Source: Mucilaginibacter dorajii (GTDB lineage: Bacteria > Bacteroidota > Bacteroidia > Sphingobacteriales > Sphingobacteriaceae). Taken from it: a stretch of DNA of 64,000 bases. This document shows, piece after piece, positions 1 to 10,167 of the stretch (position 1 is the stretch's first letter; every line of letters begins with the position of its first letter). The stretch lies in contig NZ_JANTYS010000016.1 in NCBI RefSeq assembly GCF_024808255.1, positions 62,001 through 126,000 of the forward strand, given 5' to 3'. The translations under genes were made by a program, and so were the position numbers. Under the pieces are notes generated by a model that saw only the letters and a program-made list of their open reading frames with translations, was not told where the DNA came from and did not search any database.

Positions 1-749
1 GATGATCATTTACGATCCCCCAATCGCCATCGCCAGAAAGCTGGCAGCCTATGCGGCCAATGCCATAAGCCAGCATCATTCCCGGCGAACCAATATCTGC
101 CAGGTGAACCAGCTTCATTCCTTTTTTATGACCGAGGTACAGGTAAGTAAGCGCACCAAAGATCAATCCACCGTAATAAGAAAAGCCCCGCACATTAAAC
201 AATGTTCCCAAAGGATCGTACCTGAAATTATTCCAGTGCTCTACCGTATCAAAAAGTTTGGCCCCGATGAAACCCAAAAAGCCCATAAAAAAAACCATCA
301 GCCCCATTAATTGGTATGGGTGTATGGTAATTGTTTCTTGTTTGGGTATTTCCAATTCATTTTCCTTTTTATCGGCATAAACCCAAAAACCAAATACTGT
401 AGCGGTAAGGATGCCCATTACCAGGTTCCCCTTCATAGATAAAAGATAAGCCTGCGGATTGGCAAAAAACTCGGTGTAATTAAAAATGGCTCCAAAAGCT
501 TTGAAGCCCAGGAGTAAACCCAATACCGAATTGACCGTAATATCTAACCACGACGCCTTGCCCCCTACCAATATTTCCCTTGTAAACCCATGTATTTTCC
601 CCAATGTCTCATAGCGTTTAAACTCGGCAATAAATACCAGGTAGGTGAAGAAAAACGATAGCGCCACAAACAATCCCAGCGTTTGAATTGGGAAAGTAAA
701 GTTTATACCAAACAGGTAATAAATGAGGTGGCCTATAGTGGGAAACATA
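1..749 (-). CDS. lgt: Prolipoprotein diacylglyceryl transferase (partial, C-terminus off the window)
   Basis: My reverse-strand translation starts with ATG at 749 (MFPTIGHLIYYLFG...) and stays open to the window edge, giving about 249 residues. Lgt moves diacylglycerol from phosphatidylglycerol to the lipobox cysteine of prolipoproteins in the inner membrane. The visible part has several hydrophobic segments and the Lgt signature near the truncated end (GRIGCQLSGDGDWG), which carries the conserved Arg and Gly residues of the family. The stretch RGFSYYGGLIFG upstream of it is also Lgt-like. The C-terminal third is missing only because the window ends. It is transcribed away from nothing visible on its left; the PUL ends upstream of it at 1022. 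An organism rich in SusD-type lipoproteins depends heavily on this enzyme. Confidence 0.9.
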
Positions 750-805
750 GTACTAATTTAATGATAAAGAATATCAAAAAAGAAGTGATGCACATTAAAA
801 AAGAA

Positions 806-897
806 GTCATGCTGAACTTGTTTCAGCACCCCACAGGACAGGCTAACCAACATAATGACAACTTTGCATATGGGGTGCCGAAACAAGTTCGGCATGA
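806..897. repeat. Imperfect inverted repeat of dispersed palindrome type
   Basis: Arms 806-833 and 870-897 are 28 nt each and pair with only two mismatches (gtcatgctgaac... against the complement of ...gttcggcatgac). The loop is about 36 nt. The arm sequence resembles the short palindromes found between genes in many Bacteroidota genomes. A short open frame runs through it but has no coding character. Confidence 0.75.
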
Positions 898-933
898 CCT
901 GATGTCTTAACGTACGTCATTCCGTATGCGATA

Positions 934-966
934 AGACCTACGAAGTTTTAGAAACTTCGTAGGTCT
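934..966. terminator. Perfect 15-bp hairpin downstream of the PUL; possible terminator
   Basis: Two 15-nt arms (agacctacgaagttt and its exact complement) enclose a 3-nt loop. It lies 55 nt beyond the stop of the last SusC gene on the minus strand. No clear T-tract follows on either strand, so it may be a dispersed palindrome, an mRNA-stabilising end or a weak terminator. Confidence 0.5.
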
Positions 967-1021
967 GGAATTTACAATTTGTCATCGAAGAAAATGAAGT
1001 GATGGCATGATACTTTAAATC

Positions 1022-4000
1022 CTAAAACCCTGCCTGTATCCCAATATTAATTACCCGTTGGTTGATGTAAGCATCACCCGCGGTATTAGTAGCCACTTCG
1101 GGATCTTGCTGATATTTTTTAAAGTTATCCCAGGTAAACAAGTTATAGGCGCTTAAATAAATACGGGCGTTGTTAATTTTAAACGGCAGCATTTTGGACG
1201 GTAACTGGTAACCTACATCGATGGTTTTTAGGCGGATGTAATACGCGTTAATTAACCAATAATCAGAAAAATAAGCCGTTGGGCTATTTACCGATGTTGG
1301 GTTAGTGGTTAATCTTGGGAATTGGGCTGTTGCCGCCGTAGCAGGTGTCCAGCGTTCTTCGTGTATAGGCTGAAACTGGCTTTGGAAAGGCTCGATACCT
1401 GTACCCAATACCGCGAAACTATAGTTAAACGAGCCTGCGAACAGCGCGCTTATGCTAAAGCCTTTGTAAACCGCCTGCAGTGATAAACCCAATGAAGTAT
1501 TTGGCAGGTTTGGATGGCCTATGGCACGCTGATCAAACACGTTGATCTGTCCATCGCCATTTAAATCCTGGTATTTCAAATCACCCGGTTGTAAAGGCAA
1601 ACCGTTATCGGGTACTGCAATCGGGTCGCCTACGTTTGAGCCACCGTGAGCGGCCTTATAGGCGGTAATTTTGCTGATATCATCGGCAGTATAATACCCC
1701 AGGGAGTGGTAACCAAACTGCTGGCCAATTGGCTGCCCGGTTTTAGCAAGCCATGGATAAGCCGGCGCAGCTTCGTCCTGGAAAAGGATTTTGTTTTTGG
1801 CATATGAAAATACAAAACCAACATTATACTGCACCCTGCCAAGGGTGCTATGGTAGCTAATTTGCCCATCAAAACCATGGTTAAGGGTTTTGCCGATATT
1901 TACGGCCGGTAAGCCAACACCCAAAATTTCTGGCACGCTGCCTGGAACAATCAATTGATCATACCTGATATCGTGAAAATAATCTATCGTGGCCGAAATT
2001 TTATCGTTAAACAAGTTCATATCCAAACCAATATCGGTTTTCTTGGCGCGCTCCCAAACTACGTTGGCATTGCTTAAAGCATCTTCATAAATGGTACCAT
2101 AGCCGGTAGGTGTTTCACCAAAATAGTAGCCGCCACCTTGTTTGTAAACCTGGTTGTATACATAGCGGTTGCCCGGCGCGGCATCAGAGCCTACCAAACC
2201 ATAACTGGCCCTTACCTTTAACAGGCTGAATACCGGGAATTTATCAGAGAAGAATTTTTCCTTCGCGATGTTATAACCAATACTTAAAGCAGGGAAATAA
2301 CCAAAACGGTGATTGGCTGCAAACCTATCGGTACCGTTATAGGCAATATTAAATTCCAACAGGTATTTCTGCATATAATCGTACCCTAATTTACCCGATA
2401 CCCCCTGGAACTTTTGCGGCACAGCTACCAACGACGCGTCCAGCAATGATTGCGCGTTATAGGTTTGTGATGTTTGGTTAAACAACAGCAAACCGGTTAC
2501 GTGATGCGCATTGCTAAAATTATGATCGTAATTGGCGTACAACTGCACATCATAATTATTGCTGTTCATATCGGTATTACCTGTTAAAACATAGGTGGAG
2601 TAAACATAAGTGCCCCCCGGCTGCAATGAGTACTGGTTGTTTGTTGGATTGTAGTGATATGCGGGGATACCACCACCGTTAAATATTTGCTTGGTAAACT
2701 GCTCTATACTGGAGTAAGCCACCCGGCCGGTTAATGATAGGCCGTCTGTTAAAGCATCCAGTTTTTGAGTTGCGCCAAACAGGAAGTTAAAATCGGTACG
2801 GCGCGAGTGCTGGTAACCGCCTGCGGCCAGCCTTGCATTCAGTGTTGGTAAATGATCGGGGTTAAAAGACGAATAGGCGTAGGAATACGATCCGTTCGGG
2901 TTTAAATAGGGTGCCGTAAAGGGTGTTTCCTTGGTAAAATTATAGATCTCGCCTACTGCGTTCTCGTTATAAGGCTGGTTAAGATCAGAAAAACGGGTGG
3001 TTACATCCAAACGTAGATCTAAAGTTTTATTAGCCTTCAAATCCAGGTTGGAACGAAAGTTATACCGGTTAAAGTAATAGTTGGTGTTTACCAGACTTTG
3101 CGGATCGGCAAAATCACGTACCAAACCGTTTTGCTTTAAAATACCACCTGATATAAAATACTTTAACGCGCTGTTACCGCCAGAAATATCCAGGTTTGTA
3201 TTGGCCTGGTAGGTGTTTTTCTTAAATATCTTGTTATACCAGTCAACATTGGGGTGCCCGTAAGGGTCATCGCCATTTTTAAAGTGGTCCAAATCCTGCT
3301 GGGTAAATGTGGTTGGGATGCCATCATTTGTCTGGGCCTCGTTGATCAGTAATGCCGAATGGTAAGAATCTAAAAAAGTAGGCGTTTTTGTAGGCGCCTG
3401 TACACCGGTTTCAACCCGCAGGTTAACCTTTGGCGCGCCGCTTTTACCACGGCGGGTGGTTACCACCAATACACCGTTGGCACCTTTAATACCGTAAATA
3501 GCGGTAGTTGATGCATCTTTCAAGATCGAGATACTTTCAATTTCGTTTACGTTGATCTGCTGCAACTGGTCATAGCTGTACTGAATATCATCAACAATGA
3601 TTAAGGGCTGGTTACCGGCGGGGTTTAGTGAGCTTACACCACGAATGTAAAAATCTGATGCATCCTTACCCGGCTGGCCCGACGCCTGCTGCGAAAAGAA
3701 ACCCGGCAATTTACCGGTAAGCGCGTTTTGTACGTTGGCTGTTGGTACCGTACGGATATCGGCGGCAGATATTGAACTTACCGCGCCTGTATTGGTTGGC
3801 CTGCTCCTTTTACCGTAACCTACTACAGCTACCTCATCTAAACCGTTGTTATTGGTTTGCAGGATAATATCGGCAGTGTTGCCATCTTTAAACGCGTACT
3901 CCTGCGGGATATAACCGATGAATTTTACGATGATTATATTTGATTTGCCTTTAAGGACAAGACTGAATTTACCATTGGCATTGGTAATTACACCATTTGA

Positions 4001-4144
4001 TGGCAATCCCTTTTCAACCACCGACGCGCCCGGCAAAGCACCTGTAAGGTCGCGCACGCTGCCTGTAACAGGCTTGTTTTGCGCAAACACCACCACCGGA
4101 ACCATGGCTATTATTATTTGAAAGAAAAGTATGAATTTTCTCAT
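1022..4144 (-). CDS. SusC/RagA-family TonB-dependent outer membrane transporter
   Basis: This 1040-residue protein has the SusC layout. A signal peptide (about residues 1-21, ending VVVFAQ) is followed by a carboxypeptidase-D-like regulatory domain (about 25-95), a linker LDEVAVVGYGKRSR, a TonB plug domain with the segment FYIRGVSSLNPAGNQPLIIVDD, and a long beta-barrel. There is no N-terminal STN domain, so it is not expected to signal to an anti-sigma factor. It imports oligosaccharides across the outer membrane, powered by TonB. It is the last gene of the PUL run and follows the SusD gene at 4180-5889 by 35 nt, so it is a SusC without its own SusD directly downstream. Its likely partner is the SusD at the 5' end of the locus. 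Confidence 0.93.
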   Translation of the reverse strand: MRKFILFFQIIIAMVPVVVFAQNKPVTGSVRDLTGALPGASVVEKGLPSNGVITNANGKFSLVLKGKSNIIIVKFIGYIPQEYAFKDGNTADIILQTNNNGLDEVAVVGYGKRSRPTNTGAVSSISAADIRTVPTANVQNALTGKLPGFFSQQASGQPGKDASDFYIRGVSSLNPAGNQPLIIVDDIQYSYDQLQQINVNEIESISILKDASTTAIYGIKGANGVLVVTTRRGKSGAPKVNLRVETGVQAPTKTPTFLDSYHSALLINEAQTNDGIPTTFTQQDLDHFKNGDDPYGHPNVDWYNKIFKKNTYQANTNLDISGGNSALKYFISGGILKQNGLVRDFADPQSLVNTNYYFNRYNFRSNLDLKANKTLDLRLDVTTRFSDLNQPYNENAVGEIYNFTKETPFTAPYLNPNGSYSYAYSSFNPDHLPTLNARLAAGGYQHSRRTDFNFLFGATQKLDALTDGLSLTGRVAYSSIEQFTKQIFNGGGIPAYHYNPTNNQYSLQPGGTYVYSTYVLTGNTDMNSNNYDVQLYANYDHNFSNAHHVTGLLLFNQTSQTYNAQSLLDASLVAVPQKFQGVSGKLGYDYMQKYLLEFNIAYNGTDRFAANHRFGYFPALSIGYNIAKEKFFSDKFPVFSLLKVRASYGLVGSDAAPGNRYVYNQVYKQGGGYYFGETPTGYGTIYEDALSNANVVWERAKKTDIGLDMNLFNDKISATIDYFHDIRYDQLIVPGSVPEILGVGLPAVNIGKTLNHGFDGQISYHSTLGRVQYNVGFVFSYAKNKILFQDEAAPAYPWLAKTGQPIGQQFGYHSLGYYTADDISKITAYKAAHGGSNVGDPIAVPDNGLPLQPGDLKYQDLNGDGQINVFDQRAIGHPNLPNTSLGLSLQAVYKGFSISALFAGSFNYSFAVLGTGIEPFQSQFQPIHEERWTPATAATAQFPRLTTNPTSVNSPTAYFSDYWLINAYYIRLKTIDVGYQLPSKMLPFKINNARIYLSAYNLFTWDNFKKYQQDPEVATNTAGDAYINQRVINIGIQAGF

Positions 4145-4179
4145 AACTGCTTAATTAATTGGTTAAATTGATTTAAGGA

Positions 4180-5889
4180 TTACCATCCGGGGTTTTGTTT
4201 CATATTCGGGTTCTTTAACACTTCGTCGTACGGTATTGGATACAGGTACATTTGCGGCGAAGTAAACTTGGTGGTGAGCGCGTTAACAATGTTATATGTT
4301 AAGCTCGATCCTATTTTGGTGATAGACATCCCTTTTAGCGGTTGGTTCATCAGGGTTTCGGCTGTTTTCCAGCGGCGGATATCCCAGTAGCGGCTCTCTT
4401 CAAAGGCAAACTCTATGCGGCGTTCGTTATGGATGGCATCGCGCATTTGAGCCTGGCTCATACCTGCTTTCAAGCCATACAAACCGTCGCCGCCTGCTGT
4501 AATACCTGCCCTTTTGCGAATGCTGATCATAGCACCATACACATCGCTGGTTGCACCGTTAACCTCATTTTCAGCCTCGGCATAGCCCAATAATACATCG
4601 GCATACCTGATGATGATCCAATCGGCATTATGACTTTGGAAACTGTTGCTATTTTCTTCGTTACCCATAAACTTGCGCATGTAATAGCCTGTAAGGGTTT
4701 GCTGTAATGAGGTGTTGGGCTTGCTCATACCACCTTCATAAAGCTGCAGATCGCTATTTAACCAGCGTGCGCCATTGTAAAAAACAGTACCCGTAAGGCG
4801 AGGATCGCGGTTTTGATACGGATTGTTGCTATCATAGCCAGATGTGGGATCGGTAATAGCTAACCCGTTATTCATAGGATAGGCATCAACCAACTGCTGG
4901 CTTGGGCTGGTTTGGCCTTTGGCGGCAGCGCCGGTAAAGCCGATAGGCGCGTTGGTGCTTTCAATAATGTTATCGGCGCCGGTTTGCCTTATCATAATCA
5001 TTTCAGAATTATTCTGCGTTATAAACTGGCCTGTGAAACTGTTAAACAGCGAATAGCTATTCAAATTCATCACATCCTTAGCAGCGGCAGATGCTGCGGC
5101 CCAGCGGGCTACACTGTTATCGGTATAACCGGTTAATGGATTTGATGCATCAATGTTGCCACCATTAAACAAAGGACTTGCTGCATATAATAAAACTCTT
5201 GCCTTTAAGGCCAGCGCGGCTCCTTTGGTAACCCGGTGCGCATCGGCATTTGGGTTAGCAACCGGGGCGGTTAGCAGGGTGTCTTTAATGGCATCACATT
5301 CGCTTACAATATATTTGATACAATCAGCAAACGAGTTACGGGGTAGGGCTACGTTATCACTAATGGTATAAACTTTGTTGCCTAACAAGGGCACGCCACC
5401 ATAGCGTTTTACCAGTTCAAAGTAAAAAAAGGCCCGTAACCATCGTGCTTCGCTTTTCCACACGTACTTTTCCGAATAGCCGTTGTATTTAGCCATTACC
5501 GGCACTACATCAATGTTATTTACAAAAATGTTTGCCCTGCGGATGCCGGCGTAATAATAAGCCCATAGGTTTTCATCGGCGGGTATGGTGTAGGAGTTAT
5601 AGCCTGCCGTAGCCAATATGGTAACCTGGGTTGTGGTAGATGATGCCGATGACATAGCATCATCAGATGCAGCATCTAAATAATCGCCGCCAACCCTGTT
5701 GTGGCCGCTTTTCATTACGGGATAAATGCCGTATAAAAACTCCCGTGCACCAGTGCCTAAGGAATCCTTAGGATCGAACACATAACTGATGCCCACCTTA
5801 TCAACCGGAAATTGCTCATATTTTTTACAGCCTGCCAATATTATCACTAATGCTATGGCCGCTATGCTTATGTTTTTAATTCTCTTCAT
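4180..5889 (-). CDS. SusD/RagB-family nutrient-binding outer membrane lipoprotein
   Basis: The SusD-like protein is surface-exposed, caps its SusC partner and captures oligosaccharides. I prefer the start at 5889 because it gives a clean lipoprotein signal, MKRIKNISIAAIALVIILAGCKK, with lipobox LAGC; the frame is open eight codons further upstream. From that Met the protein is 569 residues. RagB/SusD features include the TPR-like N-terminal half (SEARWLRAFFYFELVKRYGGVPL), the segment ALALKARVLLYAASPLFN and the C-terminal block IRKRAG... NERRIEFAFEESRYWDIRRWK, ending in NPNMKQNPGW. It lies 27 nt after the SusC at 5917-9012, the normal SusC-SusD order, so these two are the canonical pair. Confidence 0.93.
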   Translation of the reverse strand: MKRIKNISIAAIALVIILAGCKKYEQFPVDKVGISYVFDPKDSLGTGAREFLYGIYPVMKSGHNRVGGDYLDAASDDAMSSASSTTTQVTILATAGYNSYTIPADENLWAYYYAGIRRANIFVNNIDVVPVMAKYNGYSEKYVWKSEARWLRAFFYFELVKRYGGVPLLGNKVYTISDNVALPRNSFADCIKYIVSECDAIKDTLLTAPVANPNADAHRVTKGAALALKARVLLYAASPLFNGGNIDASNPLTGYTDNSVARWAAASAAAKDVMNLNSYSLFNSFTGQFITQNNSEMIMIRQTGADNIIESTNAPIGFTGAAAKGQTSPSQQLVDAYPMNNGLAITDPTSGYDSNNPYQNRDPRLTGTVFYNGARWLNSDLQLYEGGMSKPNTSLQQTLTGYYMRKFMGNEENSNSFQSHNADWIIIRYADVLLGYAEAENEVNGATSDVYGAMISIRKRAGITAGGDGLYGLKAGMSQAQMRDAIHNERRIEFAFEESRYWDIRRWKTAETLMNQPLKGMSITKIGSSLTYNIVNALTTKFTSPQMYLYPIPYDEVLKNPNMKQNPGW

Positions 5890-5916
5890 GATCATAATTT
5901 TAATGTTGGCCAAAAA

Positions 5917-8900
5917 CTATAGCTTAATGTTTACACCCGCGTTAAACACCCTTTGTATAGGGTAAACCAAACCATTCACCTCCGGGTCTACCCCTTTGTA
6001 GCCATAAAATGTGTACAGGTTTTCGCCATTGGCAAACACCCTGATGCCCGATAGCCTTAACTTATGTGCCCATGCATACGGCAGACTGTAGCCCACTTCG
6101 GCATTTTTAAGTCGCATATAATTACCAGAGCGGATGTTACGGGTTGATAGCAAACCGTTATTGACATTACCCGTTGTGGTTAAGCGTGGTGCTGTAGCTA
6201 TATCGGCGGTCTCTGGTGTCCAACGGCCGGTTAAGGCGTCGTATCCCTGGCCCGAGTATATGTTACCAAACGGACCAATGCCCGAAAAACCATTTACCAG
6301 GTTACTGTTATAAATAATCTGGCGGTTGGTTACGCCCTGTAAAATCACGCTCAGGCTAAAGCCATCATAATTGAACCCAAATGACGAGCCGTAATAAATA
6401 AGCGGCTTATTATTGGTAATTGGTGCAACATCAAACTGGTTAATCACGTGGTCGCCGTTAAGGTCTTTGTATTTTACGTCGCCGGCCTGTGGGGTGTAGC
6501 CTGTGTAGGTGGCGCTGCTTGCGGCATCCTGGGCATCCTTAAAGTAGCCAATGGCAGTGTAGCCAAATACCACATCAGGTGCCAGCCCTGTATGCTTCAT
6601 CCATGGGTACGGAACAGGTTCTTCATCGCTGAATACATTAATAGCCCTTTGTATCGATCCGTTGCCACTTATAAAGTAGTTAAAGTTACCTACATGATCC
6701 TGGTAGGTTAAGGTAAGCTCGGTTCCCTTGTACAACTTAACACCAATGTTTTCGGCCGAGTAACCTGTACCCAACAAGGCTATACTGTTGCCGCGGGTTT
6801 GCAGCAGGTCGTAATACCTGTCGTGATAATAATCGGCAGTAATTTTAAAGTGATCTTTAAACAGGGAAATATCCGCGCCTATATCCAGCTTTTTAGCACT
6901 CTCCCACCTGATGTAAGGGTTAGCCAATGTATTTTCATTGTAGCTTTGAATTACACTGCGGGCTGTACCCAAAGTATACGGGTAGCCAATTGATGTGCTG
7001 TAGGTTTGCAAAAAATTGTAGTAGCCAAAGTTATCTACGTTGGCATTACCGGTTTTACCATAGGTTGCACGCCATTTCCATGAGCTTATCCAACTGATGT
7101 CTTTCATGAAACTTTCCTGCGCCATTTGCCAGCCTAAACCAAACGCATAGAATGTGCCGTACTGATGGCCAGGCGGATACCTGTTGTAACCGCTGCTGTT
7201 TATCGATGCTTCAAAAAAGTATTTGCTATCGTAATTGTAACCTAACTTAACGGCTCTATCGGTAGTAACACCCGAAAGGTCATAGTTCAACACCGTCGAC
7301 CGGGTATCATACAGCACCATGCCACTCACGTTGCTTTTACCAAACTGCCTTTCGTAATTAATGGCTGCCTGTGCAAAAGAGTAACGGGCACTTGATACCG
7401 TAGCAAACCCGTTTGACTGCGAGATAGGCGTTCCCACTGCCGAGTATGTACTGTCTTTATTAAACAGGTAGCTGTTATTCTGCAAGGAACGGTTCACCAA
7501 ACCCTGCGATTCAAAAGCCAGGTTACCTTTTAATTTTAGTGAAAGCCCTGGAGTTACGCTGCTTAAATTATAATTCAGATCGAGGTTGGCCATTACATCG
7601 TTACTGTTGGTGCGCTGGTAGCCCGAAAACTCCGATTGGGCCAGCAGGTTATTGGTAAACAATGTGGTACCTGCAAATGAGCCATTAGGGTTATAAACCG
7701 GGTAAACGTTATTAGGTGTATTGTACAGGGTGTTTAAAATACCCGCGTAACCTGTTCCTGGCTGGGTGGCCTGCTGAATACGACCAAACAATTGCAGGTC
7801 GACAGTAAATTTTTTGGTAACGTTCACACTCAGATCAGAGTTGATCACGTAGCGGTTTAAATCGTTATTGGTGTTATAGGTAGATGCCGGCGCTGTGTTA
7901 AACATCCCCTGCTGATCAAGGTAGCTTAACGATACGCTGTATTGTGCCACATCGGTACCGCCATTAACATTCAGCTTGTAGCTGCTTAAAGGCGAGTTAT
8001 TGCGCAAAAGGGTTTTAAACCAGTTTACATCCGGGTGATGGATCGGGTCGGTATGGTTGCGGTAGGCATTAAAATCATCGGCAGTATAAATAGCAGGCTT
8101 ACCATCATTTTGTAAAGCCTCATTATATAAATAGGCGTATTGATAGGCAGGCAGCGGTGTAGGCAAATCCAGGGGATGCTGTGAGCCAACCTCGGCCGTA
8201 AATGAAATACGTGGCGCACCGGCCTGGCCGCGTTTGGTAGTTACCAATAGCACGCCGCGTGAACTGTTGATGCCCAGTAATATATTCGATAAGGCATCCT
8301 TTAAAACCGATACCGATTCAATACTTTCCGGATCGATAGAAGAAATTTCACGCTGCACCCCGTCAATAATGGTGATAGGTGCCTGTCCGCGCAGCGATAA
8401 ACCAATTTCGGTATTATCATTTGCCGAGTAGTTGTTGTGCTGTACCACGTTACCAACAAAGTCGGCCACGGTTTGGGTAGCTGTTTGCGGGGTACTAAAG
8501 CCACTGTATTGCTGCGTATATAAACCCGCCAGCTGGCCCGGTAAGGCATAGGTATATAACGATGCCGGTGTAGTGGTTAACTGATTATTGTATATGGTTG
8601 ATACCGCGCCCAAATTGGCCGATGCCTTTTTGGTACCGTACAGCACATCAATTGTTTCCGGCGATTTAAGGTAGGTATCCAACAACCTAACCGTTAGTAT
8701 GCCCTTGTTTTTAAGGGTAACCTGGCGTGTGTTGTAATTATCCCTGGTAAAAACCAACTGGTCGTTAATACCCGCGTTGATCTCAAAGTGACCATCCTTA
8801 TCGGTAACAGCCACATCGGTTTTACCTTTTATGGCAACCTTAACCCCTTTTAAAGGGTTGGCAAATTCATCAAGCACCATCCCGCTTACCCAATCAGGAT

Positions 8901-9012
8901 GGGTACTACCCCTGCCTGTGGTATCCTGCATGGCTGCATACCCGGTTTTTACCAGCATAAGCATCAATATCATGAAACCTGTAAAGCATTTCTTTAAGTA
9001 GCAATAAGCCAT
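5917..9012 (-). CDS. SusC/RagA-family TonB-dependent outer membrane transporter
   Basis: This 1031-residue protein has a signal segment (about 1-27), a carboxypeptidase-regulatory-like domain (WVSGMVLDEFANPLKGVKVAIKG, about 40-110), a plug domain with LSLRGQAPITIIDGVQREISSIDPESIESVSVLKDA, and a C-terminal barrel that ends ...RVFNAGVNIKL. The plug start is somewhat diverged from the usual VVGYG form (IDVLYGTKKAS). There is no STN domain. It is followed after 27 nt by its SusD partner. A 111-nt gap separates it from the DUF4961-like gene upstream, and that gap holds a copy of the PUL motif at 9044-9063, so it probably has its own promoter. Confidence 0.92.
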   Translation of the reverse strand: MAYCYLKKCFTGFMILMLMLVKTGYAAMQDTTGRGSTHPDWVSGMVLDEFANPLKGVKVAIKGKTDVAVTDKDGHFEINAGINDQLVFTRDNYNTRQVTLKNKGILTVRLLDTYLKSPETIDVLYGTKKASANLGAVSTIYNNQLTTTPASLYTYALPGQLAGLYTQQYSGFSTPQTATQTVADFVGNVVQHNNYSANDNTEIGLSLRGQAPITIIDGVQREISSIDPESIESVSVLKDALSNILLGINSSRGVLLVTTKRGQAGAPRISFTAEVGSQHPLDLPTPLPAYQYAYLYNEALQNDGKPAIYTADDFNAYRNHTDPIHHPDVNWFKTLLRNNSPLSSYKLNVNGGTDVAQYSVSLSYLDQQGMFNTAPASTYNTNNDLNRYVINSDLSVNVTKKFTVDLQLFGRIQQATQPGTGYAGILNTLYNTPNNVYPVYNPNGSFAGTTLFTNNLLAQSEFSGYQRTNSNDVMANLDLNYNLSSVTPGLSLKLKGNLAFESQGLVNRSLQNNSYLFNKDSTYSAVGTPISQSNGFATVSSARYSFAQAAINYERQFGKSNVSGMVLYDTRSTVLNYDLSGVTTDRAVKLGYNYDSKYFFEASINSSGYNRYPPGHQYGTFYAFGLGWQMAQESFMKDISWISSWKWRATYGKTGNANVDNFGYYNFLQTYSTSIGYPYTLGTARSVIQSYNENTLANPYIRWESAKKLDIGADISLFKDHFKITADYYHDRYYDLLQTRGNSIALLGTGYSAENIGVKLYKGTELTLTYQDHVGNFNYFISGNGSIQRAINVFSDEEPVPYPWMKHTGLAPDVVFGYTAIGYFKDAQDAASSATYTGYTPQAGDVKYKDLNGDHVINQFDVAPITNNKPLIYYGSSFGFNYDGFSLSVILQGVTNRQIIYNSNLVNGFSGIGPFGNIYSGQGYDALTGRWTPETADIATAPRLTTTGNVNNGLLSTRNIRSGNYMRLKNAEVGYSLPYAWAHKLRLSGIRVFANGENLYTFYGYKGVDPEVNGLVYPIQRVFNAGVNIKL

Positions 9013-9043
9013 AGTATAAGATTTAAATTGTTGGCAATAATTA

Positions 9044-9063
9044 AAATATCGTTTTAGCAGATG
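9044..9063 (-). promoter_or_regulatory. PUL motif copy upstream of SusC (candidate operator)
   Basis: On the coding strand it reads CTGCTAAAACGATATTT, a match to the recurrent TTTGCTAAATCGATTT motif. It begins 32 nt upstream of the SusC start at 9012. Confidence 0.5.
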
Positions 9064-9123
9064 TAAGGGGACTGCAGCTATTTTACAGCCCCTATCTCAC
9101 ATCATTATTGTATTAAAATTGGT

Positions 9124-10131
9124 TTACGAGCACTTAAACGTGTACACAAACGGGGCATCGGTATTGCCGTAGCCAACCTTGGTCGCCCCAGTTTTATCGG
9201 TTATGAAATACTCTATTTTGGTTATGGTTTGTGTACCCGTAGTGCCAAAGAACGACTTAGGCCAAAACGTGATCTGGTATTTTTTGCTGTTTGATGTGGT
9301 TTGCACCATTTTGGTTTTATCCGTTTGCTCGCACACGCTAATCGTTTTGCCATCGCTGGTGTAGGCTGTGGCGCACAGATAAGTTTCTGTTGGATTGCCC
9401 TGTATTAACTTGGTATCAACCACAGTACCATCAAAAGTTAGGGTGATGATATCGTTATCTAATGATTTTGGCGGGTTAATGGTTGTTAACTGCGGATTAC
9501 AAAAGTCAACCAAATCGCCGGTACCTCCGGTTAATTCAAAGCAGTCGGTTACCTTTTCACTGTAATAAGTACCGTTGCTATCGCTGGTAAAGCCATTACC
9601 TGTATCGGTAATTACATAACCCAGTTTTACCAGGGTATTATTGCCATCGGCCCCCATTTTAATTTTGATGTTCAGGTCGCCGGATAGGGCATTACCATCG
9701 CTGTGCGGATAGGCTTTATCTGATTGATAGGCCACCCATTCCATGTCGTCAATTAAGTTACCACCTATCTGAAATGTTTTTTTCATGTAAGCAGGCCAGT
9801 CTAATCCGCCACCGTTTTTTGCAACTGTACCAGCCGGTATCAGGTTCATGGTACCGCTACCCAAAGGGCCGTTATAAGTAATGGTAGTGTTTTGAGCCGC
9901 CTTCCAGCCTTTGGGCACCAGGAAACCGAATATCAAATAATCGGGACCGCCGTTGCCCACGGTTGGGATGTTGATATGAACGGTAATAGGCACTACCGAA
10001 CCTACGGTGGCCGTAGCAGGCTGATCGACCCCGGTAATGATTTCGCCGCAACAAGCTAATATAATGGCAATGGATATCAAAGCGCAGCACTTCCACAACC
10101 GTTTACCTTTAATATGTAAATATGATCTCAT
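9124..10131 (-). CDS. DUF4961-like PUL lipoprotein
   Basis: A 335-residue predicted lipoprotein. After a hydrophobic signal (ALISIAIILACCGE) a lipobox-type cysteine occurs, so it is probably anchored in the outer membrane and surface-exposed. The following part (PATATVGSVVPITVHINIP...) and the segment YLIFGFLVPKGWKAAQN resemble the DUF4961 family, which I know from Bacteroidota PULs next to DUF5004 proteins. The C-terminal part is beta-rich and Thr/Asp-rich, like an immunoglobulin-type fold. No catalytic motif is visible. It starts 36 nt after the DUF5004-like gene. A glycan-binding accessory role (SGBP-like) is inferred only from context. Confidence 0.65.
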   Translation of the reverse strand: MRSYLHIKGKRLWKCCALISIAIILACCGEIITGVDQPATATVGSVVPITVHINIPTVGNGGPDYLIFGFLVPKGWKAAQNTTITYNGPLGSGTMNLIPAGTVAKNGGGLDWPAYMKKTFQIGGNLIDDMEWVAYQSDKAYPHSDGNALSGDLNIKIKMGADGNNTLVKLGYVITDTGNGFTSDSNGTYYSEKVTDCFELTGGTGDLVDFCNPQLTTINPPKSLDNDIITLTFDGTVVDTKLIQGNPTETYLCATAYTSDGKTISVCEQTDKTKMVQTTSNSKKYQITFWPKSFFGTTGTQTITKIEYFITDKTGATKVGYGNTDAPFVYTFKCS

Positions 10132-10167
10132 AAATTCTATTAGTTTATTTGTTGGTGGTTGTGTTTT

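Noticed and set aside
2..310. Plus-strand open frame at the left edge
   Set aside because: It is the antisense shadow of lgt, whose minus-strand frame carries the family signature.
683..910. Plus-strand frame of 75 residues
   Set aside because: It runs through the inverted repeat at 806-897 and has no protein-like pattern.
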